Shown here: positions 8,633 through 16,694 of the stretch, one piece after another
How the letters are laid out: every line of letters starts with the position of its first letter
Numbering within the stretch: position 1 is the stretch's first letter
NCBI GenBank assembly: GCA_963210315.1
Contig: OY723260.1
Span: 2,356,001 to 2,420,000, forward strand
Direction of reading: 5' to 3'
DNA: 64,000 nucleotides
From: Rhynchopus euleeides
Taxonomy: Eukaryota > Euglenozoa > Diplonemea > Diplonemida > Diplonemidae
Program-made: the position numbers and the translations under genes
The notes under the pieces: model-generated
What the model was told of the DNA's origin: nothing
The model's input: only the letters and a program-made list of their open reading frames with translations
The model's database searches: none

Positions 8633-10474
8633 TCAACGAGGCGGGCGCGCTGGTAAAAGTGTGGGTGGCATCGACACTGGTGGCAACTCCACGGGGTGTG
8701 TGGCCTGCGTCCCTCGCGTGTACGCGTCTGCGCGTTGGTCGTGGGTCGCAACCCAGTGTGGAATCAGTCGTATCTGCTGGCGGCGCGCTGTTGTGTATAT
8801 CTCCTGCAGCAGAAGGTTGCCTCGGTAGTTGGCGCAGTGGCCCTTCCGGAGCGCGAACACCAGGCCGAGGTTGTCTATGTGGCAGGTCACGCTTGCCTCC
8901 CTCACACGCTGCATCATGCGCACCCCCTGCCACACTGCATACGCTTCCTTCAGGAAGATGTTCGTGTCCGCGTCGCTCCCTTCGAACGCACCTTGGGACA
9001 CTGACTCCCCTCCCGGTAACACGAGCACCGCCGCCCACGCCGTGGATGACGCGTCTGTCCAGAGCTCAATGGTCGGTGGCGGGTTCTGCGGCGTATACCA
9101 CTCGTTGTCCTCGATGAGTCGTGTCCGCGCCACTGTCTCCGCCTGCACTGACGGAGGTACTGCGACCCTGGAGTCCCATCGGGCGTTGTTCGAGTGAGTC
9201 TGCTTCGCGATGCGCCGCACGAAGGACAACACGGCTGGCATGTAACACATCGGTGTCCGCATCACATACGACTGCCAGACGAAAGACCCGAATACTCTGA
9301 ACGCCCTGCGTGGTGTCGTGTGGCCGTTGACGACTTCCTTGTACTCTTCCCGTCCGAGGGCTTTTTGCACCCAGGCTGTGTCCATGCGGAAACGGTGTCG
9401 CGTCAGGTCGAAGTGGATCCCGAACACTGTGAAGTCCTGCAGCGGCACGCCGTGTTGTGTGTCGTCGAAGTTCAGGGCGGCCCCCACCTTCTCGCAGCGG
9501 CTGATGAAGTCGGCGTACCTCGCCTGTGCCTCTGGTAGGGAGTCTCCGACAGCGATGAAGTTGTCAATCCAGACTATTCCGTGCTCTGGCGGGAGCAGCA
9601 CGCGTGCGCTGCGGTTCGCGATTGCCGGGGAATGTGACCACCCCATGCACATGACAGTCAGGAAGGTCTTCACGAATGTCTTTCTCTCCCCGCCTAGGCG
9701 CACTTCGAAGTAGCGTTGGATCTCCTTGTGTACGGGGAACTGGTAGAACCAGCTGCGTGCATCTGCCATCACCACCCAGCTCGCCGCGGCCACTCGCTGT
9801 GTCACCTCCGTGATGTCCTGCAAACGCATGTCCGGTGGGCGTGTCATCAGTGCGTTTAGCCGCCTTGCGTCGACGATGAAACGTTGGCCCCCAGACTTCT
9901 TGGACACGGTGAACGCTGGCAGCGTGAGGTACGGGTGTGCATCCGCCTCCGTCAGGACGCCATACTCAACCAAGGTGTCCAGGTGGTGCAACATGTGGCG
10001 TGATACCTTCCTCCCCGTTTTACGTAGTTCTTGGCGGGCCTCGGGAAGCAGTGCGTCAGCGAAAGCGGCTGGCTTGGTGATGAGGTCCAGGACCCCCGTC
10101 AGTTCACCCTCGCTGTCCAACCGTCGCAGTTCCTTGAGATTGAGGCGTGAGGTGCAGATCTCCGCGATGTAGTCCTCTTCCTCCGGCAGCTCCGTCTTCG
10201 CGTTGGCTGGCCGTATCACCTTCCCCCCCGTGCACACACCCAAGTCCTCCCCGTAGAGGTCCTCGACACCCGGACCGTACGACTCTGCGCTATCCACCTC
10301 GCTCCACGCTTCCTCATCACTGGGTGGAGGGTCGGACGTGGCTTCGTCGGATGTGGCATCTTCGTAGTAGCGGCGCGCTGCGAACAGCCTCGTGGTCCCC
10401 GGGAAGTGGGTTGCTGTCAGGGGTTTTGGCTGTGTGCGCGTAGTCCCCCCTTGCTGTCGTTTTTTCTTCTTCAC
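8633..10474 (-). CDS. Retroelement reverse transcriptase-RNase H
   Basis: About 613 codons from the end of the recombinase frame to the stop. The N-terminal part is acidic (SDEATSDPPPSDEEAW) and of unknown role. RT motif A is VVMADARSWFYQFPV, and the usual YxDD box reads WIDN (IVWIDNFIAV). RNase H follows, with the acidic set in WTDAS, LKEAYA, CHIDN and DQRADAYTRG. There is no ATG between the end of the recombinase and MLHHLDTL, well inside the protein, so it is probably made as a fusion. Relative to the recombinase, this frame is reached by a -1 shift. No classical slippery heptamer is obvious in the last part of the recombinase frame. The acidic N-terminal region and motif A leave no doubt about the general identity; activity is uncertain because of the Asn in motif C. 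Confidence 0.88.
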   Translation of the reverse strand: MKKKKRQQGGTTRTQPKPLTATHFPGTTRLFAARRYYEDATSDEATSDPPPSDEEAWSEVDSAESYGPGVEDLYGEDLGVCTGGKVIRPANAKTELPEEEDYIAEICTSRLNLKELRRLDSEGELTGVLDLITKPAAFADALLPEARQELRKTGRKVSRHMLHHLDTLVEYGVLTEADAHPYLTLPAFTVSKKSGGQRFIVDARRLNALMTRPPDMRLQDITEVTQRVAAASWVVMADARSWFYQFPVHKEIQRYFEVRLGGERKTFVKTFLTVMCMGWSHSPAIANRSARVLLPPEHGIVWIDNFIAVGDSLPEAQARYADFISRCEKVGAALNFDDTQHGVPLQDFTVFGIHFDLTRHRFRMDTAWVQKALGREEYKEVVNGHTTPRRAFRVFGSFVWQSYVMRTPMCYMPAVLSFVRRIAKQTHSNNARWDSRVAVPPSVQAETVARTRLIEDNEWYTPQNPPPTIELWTDASSTAWAAVLVLPGGESVSQGAFEGSDADTNIFLKEAYAVWQGVRMMQRVREASVTCHIDNLGLVFALRKGHCANYRGNLLLQEIYTTARRQQIRLIPHWVATHDQRADAYTRGTQATHPVELPPVSMPPTLLPARPPR

Positions 10475-11490
10475 CACTCGATCTTCGCCGACACCTGTGC
10501 TGTCTCGCGCGCGTGTGCGTTTTCCGCCGCTGATACGTAACGCATCACACCGTCGACCGTCGCGTGTCTCGAGAGGAGGCGCACCTCCTCCAGTGGAACG
10601 TTCTTCCGCGCAAGCTGTGTGAGTGCCCCCCTCCGCAGAGAGTGTGCCGTGAGCCCCCTCCGTGCCCGCTTGACGGCTTTTACCACGGTCCGGTAGGTGA
10701 CGTCCGCCGGGAACAGTCTCGTCTCTCCTGCACTGCGCGCCCTGCGGAGGCGGTGTCGGAGGATACGGTGTAGGTCCTTCGGCAGGGAGATTCCTGTGAT
10801 GTGACCCATGTGGAAAGGGTCCGCCTTCGACTGGGTCCAGCGCACGTATATCGGCTCGCTGCGCTTTTCCGATGTGACGTCCTTCACATCCAAACGCAGT
10901 GCGTCCGAAGCCCTTGCCGCACCCCCCCACATGATGCCGAGCAGCAGTTTCACGATGGGACGTGGCTCCTTCGCTAGCGCCTCCCGGATGTTGTGGGCTG
11001 TTGCTGGTTCTGCTTGCTTCTGTGGTCGTAGTGCTCCTCCCCGCTTCAGCGCCCGCCTGTAGTCCGCCACAATTTGTCTTCCGTCGAGGGGGAACGCTGC
11101 GAAGCGTCTGAGTGCTGCTGCAAGGTTGTTGAGGTACTGGAGGGCGGACTGCACTGATAGCCCGTCCTTCCGTTGCTTCGTGACCCACAGCACCGCCCCT
11201 TCGTCGTGTGGCAGTGTCCGCCTCTCCGCTTTCATCCACCCTTCCCGGAACTGCGAGTATCTGTCGTATGTGCGGCGGAGGGCCCCCCAGTATGTGGGTG
11301 CGAGGGCTTGGGACAGGGTGTGCTGTAGTTCCTGGCGAATGGTGGTTGCTTCCTCCGGGGTCACGCTCGTCTCGGTCTTGCGGGGGCGTCCTCTTGTTGA
11401 CGGGGGGGCAGATGGTACTGCCTTCACATACACCACCGCGGCGGGGGGGAGGGTCGTGGCCCGCGGGCGTCCCCTGCTGGTGTCGGGAAG
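10471..11490 (-). CDS. Retroelement tyrosine recombinase, in frame behind gag TGA
   Basis: An open frame of 339 codons that begins directly after the gag stop and lies in the same frame. It has no ATG before GWMKAERR, about 70 codons in. Conserved residues upstream of that Met (a GRPRK AT-hook-like motif) are shared with the second element at 44-46 kb, so the whole segment is coding and most likely expressed by readthrough of the gag TGA. The catalytic set of tyrosine recombinases is present: Arg in GAARASDALRL, HxxR in HSLRRG, His in LLSRHATVDG and the nucleophile Tyr in VMRYVS. It should catalyse integration or excision of the element's DNA circle at the core sequences that border the element. 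Confidence 0.92.
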   Translation of the reverse strand, partial: LPDTSRGRPRATTLPPAAVVYVKAVPSAPPSTRGRPRKTETSVTPEEATTIRQELQHTLSQALAPTYWGALRRTYDRYSQFREGWMKAERRTLPHDEGAVLWVTKQRKDGLSVQSALQYLNNLAAALRRFAAFPLDGRQIVADYRRALKRGGALRPQKQAEPATAHNIREALAKEPRPIVKLLLGIMWGGAARASDALRLDVKDVTSEKRSEPIYVRWTQSKADPFHMGHITGISLPKDLHRILRHRLRRARSAGETRLFPADVTYRTVVKAVKRARRGLTAHSLRRGALTQLARKNVPLEEVRLLSRHATVDGVMRYVSAAENAHARETAQVSAKIEW

Positions 11491-12561
11491 TCACTGTCGC
11501 TTGCCTTTCCCCCCCCGTCCTTTGTGGTGGCCCTTTCCCGAGTAGGGCGCGGGGCGGTCCTGCGTGTTACGCTCCTGCAGGAACCGCTCCTGAAACGCGG
11601 CCCGCCTCTCCTGCGTGTCGTCCTGCGTGGCCCGCCCCTCCCGGAGTAGGCGCCCGTGTGCCACCGCATCGTACTTCGCTGGGTCCATAATCTTCGCCTT
11701 TGCCAGGTAGAGGCGGGCGCCCGCTCGCCCCTTCAGGAGAAAGTGTGAGTTCATAGCGACGATTGTCTTGTGAAGGGCCTCGATAAACCGGTCCGGATCG
11801 TCGTCGTCGCGGATCAGCCCCATTGTCTGAAACAGAGAGTCGAAGGCCTGGATGAGCTGGTGTTGCCAGTCCGGTGAACTCGGGGCATCGCTGAGCTCCG
11901 CCTGTCGGAAAACCCGGGATACCTCAGCTTTCACCAACCTGCGTCCGGGGGCAGTGGCGATCGACGATCCCCAGGTCGACACGATGTGGGCGGAGAAGTC
12001 AGCGGGCAGCTCGGCCTCCGTCCGCTGCAGCGCCTTCTGCAGAGTGGCGATCTGCTTCGCCTGCGTCTCCACGGTCTTCTTCAGCTCCTTCTGCTCCTTC
12101 TCCAGCCGGCCTGTCAACTTCAGCAGGTACTCCAGCGAGTTCGCCACGCGGAGATCGGTGTTCGAGTCGGCGGGGTGGTGTGCGTCCCTGTGCTGGAGGC
12201 CCGTGCCACTCTGGCTGTCCGCCTCGCTGTACTCCCCGTCCTCGCCTAGCTCGCCCGCCCCTGCTGCCAGGTCCGCCGCGGTCTCCTCGTCGACCGCCTG
12301 CCGGACCCATGCGCACTCGGGGCACACCCAGCCCCTGTCCCCTGCGCCCTCGAGCCATTCGGGGACGATGTGCGCCGGGATGTGCTCTCTCATGCACGTC
12401 CTGACCGTGGTCCCACCGCAGTCGTGGCAGCTGAATGCGGTCCTGGCTGTGTGCGTTGTATTGCAGGTTTCGAATATGCACTCGGGGCGACGCTCTGCTG
12501 GCTCGTTGTCGGGGTGGGCGGGGTCGGGAACCTTCAGGGTGTCCCAATCCAGAGTGGCCAT
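11491..12561 (-). CDS. Retroelement gag-like protein with Cys/His cluster
   Basis: 356 residues from an ATG at 12561. Residues 29-89 carry a Cys/His cluster (CIFETC, SCHDCGG, RTCMREH, WVCPECAW) that resembles a PHD/B-box-like treble clef. A coiled coil follows (EKEQKELKKTVETQAKQ), and the C-terminus is basic and Gly-rich (GKGHHKGRGGKGKRQ), suitable for nucleic-acid binding. The protein encoded at 45261-46247 shares the Cys/His spacing, the coiled coil and a motif around DFSxxxxxTW, so the two define a gag family. The stop is TGA in the context CAG-TGA-CTT, with the recombinase continuing in frame. Confidence 0.82.
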   Translation of the reverse strand: MATLDWDTLKVPDPAHPDNEPAERRPECIFETCNTTHTARTAFSCHDCGGTTVRTCMREHIPAHIVPEWLEGAGDRGWVCPECAWVRQAVDEETAADLAAGAGELGEDGEYSEADSQSGTGLQHRDAHHPADSNTDLRVANSLEYLLKLTGRLEKEQKELKKTVETQAKQIATLQKALQRTEAELPADFSAHIVSTWGSSIATAPGRRLVKAEVSRVFRQAELSDAPSSPDWQHQLIQAFDSLFQTMGLIRDDDDPDRFIEALHKTIVAMNSHFLLKGRAGARLYLAKAKIMDPAKYDAVAHGRLLREGRATQDDTQERRAAFQERFLQERNTQDRPAPYSGKGHHKGRGGKGKRQ

Positions 12562-12564
12562 CTT

Positions 12565-12945
12565 CTCTGTTACGCAGCTCGGCGTAGTTACTGTCCCCCT
12601 CTGTTTGTTACACGCAGCACGGCGTTGTTACTGTCCCTCTCTGTAAGATACACGCAGCTCGGCGTAGTTACTGTCCCTCTCTGTTTGTTACACGCAGCAC
12701 GGCGTTGTTACTGTCCCTCTCTGTAAGATACACGCAGCTCGGCGTAGTTACTGTCCCTCTCTGTTTGTTACACGCAGCACGGCGTTGTTACTGCCCCTCT
12801 CTGTAAGATACACGCAGCTCGGCGTAGTTACTGTCCCTCTCCGACCTCAAAATACGCGCAGCTCGGCGTACTCCCTCAGCCCGTAGTTACGCACGGCGTA
12901 GTTACTGTCCCTCTCTCTTCAGAACAACCACGCAGCTCGGCGTAC
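12565..12945 (-). repeat. 80-bp tandem array (two 40-bp halves)
   Basis: Alternating 40-bp halves, one with CTGTTTGTTACACGCAGCAC and the other with CTGTAAGATACACGCAGCTC, each followed by GGCGT(A/T)GTTACTGTCCCTCT, giving an 80-bp period (12601 and 12681 align). The last units are diverged. It lies between the element's 5' terminal half and gag, where the second element has its 109-bp array. On the coding strand, units contain GCTGCGTGTATCTTACAG, resembling a splice acceptor. Confidence 0.85.
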
Positions 12946-13006
12946 TCTGTCCGCTTCTGTCACTCTTGCCCCCCTCTTGATTCTCTCGCCTGCTTGATAG
13001 TTTGTT

Positions 13007-13024
13007 GCGTTGAGGCTTCTACAC
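13007..13024 (-). other. att-like core, 5' border of retroelement 1
   Basis: GCGTTGAGGCTTCTACAC, one mismatch from the core at 8578-8595. The direct repeat extends a few bases further on the left (TTTGTT in both). Confidence 0.7.
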
Positions 13025-13136
13025 ACAAAACCCTGAACTGATCACACCCTGAGCCTGATGAAGGGTGGGGTTAGTGTATAGAGCACGTTTGGTTGCAGCT
13101 GTGGTGGGGCGCTTTCCGCTCACACGAGTGTGCTTA

Positions 13137-13412
13137 ATAAAATAAATGAAATTCCACTTTCCGGGAGTGGTCCCGAATATTACAATATAACAACCCACTT
13201 ACTACAACAGTAACCGGTTCAAAAATGGCTGGGCCATACTGCGAGTCGTCCTTGGGAAGTGAGCTGGTACAGGCCTGCCTGTCGCTTCCCAAGGGGCCAG
13301 TCGACGCAGACCCCGCCTGCGTGCCTGACGAGCTGGGCACGGTGGAACCTACTGGGGACTGCGTGGTGCCCGGTTGCACAAACAAACACATTACGTACCG
13401 CCGGCTCCTTTT
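13137..13412 (+). other. Possible small coding remnant
   Basis: An ATG at 13225 opens a frame reading MAGPYCESSLGSELV... and later GDCVVPGCTNKHITYRRL. It runs straight into the dispersed 137-bp repeat at 13413, so if it was ever a gene it is truncated by that insertion. The CxxxxC motif alone is too little to name a family. The flanking TTGCACAAACAAA also occurs at about 7621. Confidence 0.2.
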
Positions 13413-13550
13413 TACTAGTTACGAGCGACGAAGCGTAGCGAAGTCGCGAAGTAACGAAGGAAATTGTACGACTGAAGCTTTGGATTAGCACCTCATGCCA
13501 CTTCACAGGGCCTCAACACAGCCTTGAGACAGCAAGTGTCTCTCTCATGC
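13413..13550 (+). repeat. Dispersed 137-bp repeat, second copy
   Basis: Nearly identical to 4088-4225 from TTTTTACTAGTTACGAGCGA to CCTTGAGACAGCAAGTGT. The flanks differ on both sides, which sets the limits of the repeat. Confidence 0.7.
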
Positions 13551-14090
13551 AATGAAGGAGGAAATGGAACACAGAGTACACAGGTCCGATTGAGTTTACG
13601 GCACGCGGGAGTGCCGTAATTGCAGAGCCACATCTCACCTCATCACAGGGGAAGTGCTAGGTGCTTGCCGTCACACACAGTCAGATGCGCCTGCCAATCA
13701 CACACCAACACTTCCGCAGGCAAAATTTTCTGTGTGAGTCGTGCGATCAACGAAAACCACACACAAACCGAAAATGGCCAAGGACAACGAGGAAGTCTTC
13801 CCCCTTCTTCCTTTCTTTGGGAGGTCCCTTTGGGATTGGGGTGCGATCAACAAATTTTTTTGCAACCAACACAGTCCCTGCAAGGGATAGGTGTTGAGGG
13901 AAATGCTTCCCACCGTTTGCCATACGATCAACTCTTCCCTCTCTCTTTCTTTTCGTGCTCCACCACTTTCTGTACTTCAGACAGGTAAGACACAGCCGAA
14001 GGGCTCACAACAATAGGCCGATACACTTTTTTTAAAAAAAAGGTGGAAGCGGTCAACAAAACAACAGGGGAAGCAAACGGAAAGGACAGT
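13551..14090. other. Intergenic, no gene seen
   Basis: Mixed-composition sequence. Open frames show no domain. Confidence 0.4.
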
Positions 14091-14215
14091 ATTTTTGGAG
14101 TTGTGCCAACAACGCAGGAAACTTTGCTATGCAGATCATGCAGGACACACCACACCCGCAGCAGGCGTGTGGGGTGTTCTCGCGATTGACGAATACCCGC
14201 TGGTTCTTCTCTCCC
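14091..14215 (+). repeat. Dispersed repeat, inverted copy at 28140-28275
   Basis: The segment TTTTGGAGTTGTGCCAACAA...GCAGGAAACTTTGCTATGCA...GCAGCAGGCGTGTGGGGTGT is found in reverse complement at 28140-28275 with a few changes. No coding content is evident. Confidence 0.65.
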
Positions 14216-15302
14216 CTTTCTGATTTGCAGACACAAAGTTTTCTCGTTTACCTTTCGTATTTCTTCACGAATGATCCTGCACGACTCCAGCTATATTTAC
14301 GCATACACGGAGGGGTGGGGCCCCCCACACACTGCCAACTCGCAGGACGGGCTGCGCAGCAGGCCCACCCCCTCCCCCCCCCCCCCCCCCTCCGAAAAAA
14401 ACGAACAAAATAACCCGAACCGCTCCTCGCTACCGACCCCCCCACCCCCCCGCAAAGCTCCTACACAGGCTGAGCACCTCCCTGCATGCAGGGTGAAGCT
14501 GAGAGGGGCTTTGTGACTTTCTGTCTCTCGACGTTGCTACCTCTCACCCCCCTCCGTCAAGCTGCCAGTCTACCTGTTGTGTATCCTCACTGAATCCCGG
14601 CTGGTTCTGTGCGAAGGCTTCTTAGCTCAGCGTCAATACTGTGCCTCACGGTGTCTCGTTGTTTATCGCGCCTGGGGGTGAGTGGTGGTGTATGTATGTG
14701 TATGTGTGGCCTTGGACGCCCCGCTAAAACGTGTAAGACAAAAGCACCCGGAAGGGTGGGTTCCGCCTTCCTGCCGTAACGTTTGCGCTGCCGTGTCGTG
14801 TCCGGTTGTGGGGTGGGCTATCGATGTCAGCAGCGAGGGAGGTGTTTGCTGAGGGGGGGGGGGCAAAGAACAATCCGCCGCACGGCAACACCCTCCCCCC
14901 CACCCCCATCCCACCGCACCCCACTGCCGTGACATGCCCCGTCTCGCTACGTTGAGGAGGAGCGCAACAACGGCCTGCCGCTCTCCCCCCTCCCTCCCCC
15001 CCTCCCGCCACAACAGGAGTACCAACAACCCCGTTCTCTCTTTGTTGCAGATAAACCCCCCAGGCCTTTTGTGCCTTGCCCTCCCGGCTGAGCAAAAGGG
15101 TGTGTTTCTTTATAGTCGACCTGGGTGCCCAGGCTGACTATCTCCCTCTCGGAGTGCTGGGAATGAATGGGGTGTGAATGAGCATAACAAAAGCATACCA
15201 ATTGGCTATCCTCACCTCTGCTCTCTCTTCTCACTGCGAAACCCTACCACCCAGCCGCCCACCCACCCACCCCACCAGCCAGTGCCCTCCGCCTTGCCTG
15301 CG
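14216..15302. other. Intergenic before ALG10
   Basis: Contains long poly-C runs (about 14377-14390 and 14440-14452) and a poly-G run at about 14852. Pyrimidine-rich sequence with AG dinucleotides (CCCACCCCACCAGCCAG at about 15267-15283) precedes the ATG at 15303 and may hold the trans-splice acceptor. No other gene is supported. Confidence 0.4.
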
Positions 15303-16694
15303 ATGTGGGGTGCGGCCGTCGCTTTTATCGCGAGCGAGGTGTGGTGGGATGTGCTGAACCGCAACGTGGCAGGGCCTTACATGGACGAGGAGTTCCACGT
15401 CCGCCAGACGGAGGCCTACATCGCGGGCAACTGGACGCAGTGGGACCCGAAGATCACCACACCTCCCGGCCTCTACGTGGCGGGCGTGGGGTGGTTCCAA
15501 GCCGTGCAGCACATCATGCGCATCGCAGACTCCGACACGCCCCCCACGGTCCTGGTGCTGCGCGCCCTCAGCCCCTTCGTCTTCGCCCCCATCGTGCTCC
15601 TCTGCAGCGACCTGCTCCGCAGCACGCAGTTCTCCGAGACGCTCCACCGCACCGACCACCCCAACGCGCACACCACCCGCGGCCCCACCGCCGCGCAGGC
15701 CGCGGCCCTGAGCATCGGGACGCTGCCGACGCTCTTCTTCTTCTCCGCATTCTACTACACGGATGTCGCGTCCCTCTTCTGCCTCGCCGCCCTGGCGGCC
15801 TGCCTCCACTCCAAGTCGAGCAAAGGCTTCTTCGCCTCCGCCCTCTGCATCGCCAGCAGCTTCTGGGCGCTCTCCCTGCGGCAGACCAACCTGGTGTGGG
15901 TCGGGTTCCTCTACGCAGGCGCCATCTTCAGGCGGTGTGAGGTCAGCGCCGTGCTGGAGATCCTCACCAAGGCGCACCTCTGCGTCTACTCCGCAGTGGT
16001 GCACTACCCAGGCCTGCTGCTGGTGCTGGGGGGCAGCGCTGTGTTCCTGGCTGCCAACGGGGGGATCGTGCTGGGCGATAAGAGCAACCACGCTGCGGCG
16101 TTCCACCCCACACAGCTCGTCTACGGCGCAGCCCTCTTCGGCTGCTTCTACCCCATGGCCTGCCTCCGGGGTGTGGTGGCACGCAGGTCGCGGGGTGTGC
16201 TGCGGACGGCGCTCGGTGCGCTGCTGTGGTCGGCCTTCGCGGCGTACTGCCTCCGCTTCCACGTCATTGCGCACCCCTTCACCCTGGCGGACAACCGCCA
16301 CTACCCCTTCTACCTCTGGCGCCGCCTCGGCATGGGTGATGACGCGAGCAACCTGCGGTACGCCGTGCTGCTGCCCGCCTCTCTCTTCGGCTTTGCTGGG
16401 ATTGCCGAGATCCTGCGGGCCATGCGGCCCGCCCTGGCCTTCCTCTTCGTGCTGGGCACCGGGGCGACCCTCGTCCCCTCCCCCCTGTTCGAGCCGCGGT
16501 ATTTCATCATCCCGACGGCGCTCCTGGTGCTGGCGAACGGTGCCCTCCTCCCCCCCCATCTGGAGTCCTACTGCTGCTCGGCCTCCTTCCTTCACATCGC
16601 ACTCCACGCCGCTGTCAACGCAGCCACGATATACCTGTTTGTGGAGCGTGTGTTCACAGCGCCTGACGGGTCTGTCGGGAGGCTGATGTGGTGA
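15303..16694 (+). CDS. ALG10: Dol-P-Glc:Glc2Man9GlcNAc2-PP-dolichol alpha-1,2-glucosyltransferase
   Basis: 463 residues, matching the usual length of the ALG10/DIE2 family. The first luminal loop carries the family's acidic motif PYMDEEFHVRQ (about residues 25-35), followed by WDPKITTPPGLY. Further family blocks are NGGIVLGDKSNH, LADNRHYPFYLWRRL and FEPRYFIIPTALL, and the protein ends GRLMW like its relatives. It has many hydrophobic membrane spans. It adds the third and last glucose to the lipid-linked oligosaccharide in the ER membrane before transfer to protein. The ATG at 15303 is chosen because the upstream part of the frame is simple sequence and the alignment to the family begins here. 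A single exon. Trypanosomatids are known for lacking this glucosylation, so the gene argues against a trypanosomatid source. Confidence 0.96.
   Translation: MWGAAVAFIASEVWWDVLNRNVAGPYMDEEFHVRQTEAYIAGNWTQWDPKITTPPGLYVAGVGWFQAVQHIMRIADSDTPPTVLVLRALSPFVFAPIVLLCSDLLRSTQFSETLHRTDHPNAHTTRGPTAAQAAALSIGTLPTLFFFSAFYYTDVASLFCLAALAACLHSKSSKGFFASALCIASSFWALSLRQTNLVWVGFLYAGAIFRRCEVSAVLEILTKAHLCVYSAVVHYPGLLLVLGGSAVFLAANGGIVLGDKSNHAAAFHPTQLVYGAALFGCFYPMACLRGVVARRSRGVLRTALGALLWSAFAAYCLRFHVIAHPFTLADNRHYPFYLWRRLGMGDDASNLRYAVLLPASLFGFAGIAEILRAMRPALAFLFVLGTGATLVPSPLFEPRYFIIPTALLVLANGALLPPHLESYCCSASFLHIALHAAVNAATIYLFVERVFTAPDGSVGRLMW

Larger units (their letters stand above)
8521..13136 (-). mobile_element. VIPER-like tyrosine-recombinase retroelement inside a family A copy
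   Basis: A family A element is split into 8521-8595 and 13001-13136. The 18-base core GCGTTGACGCTTCTACAC sits at both internal borders, with one mismatch on the right. Between the borders, reading the - strand, lie an 80-bp tandem array, gag, a tyrosine recombinase, then RT-RNase H, which ends only 38 bp before the core. The order gag, recombinase, RT-RH is that of VIPER-type elements of trypanosomatids; DIRS elements place the recombinase last. Removing 8596-13000 plus one core regenerates a family A element essentially identical to its neighbour at 8331-8520. All three reading frames are long and intact, so the copy may be recent and functional. Confidence 0.88.

Noticed and set aside
10475-11494. 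N-terminal 340 codons of the long RT frame
   Set aside because: They overlap the recombinase in another frame and show no similarity to RT proteins; only the part after about 10474 is credible as RT.
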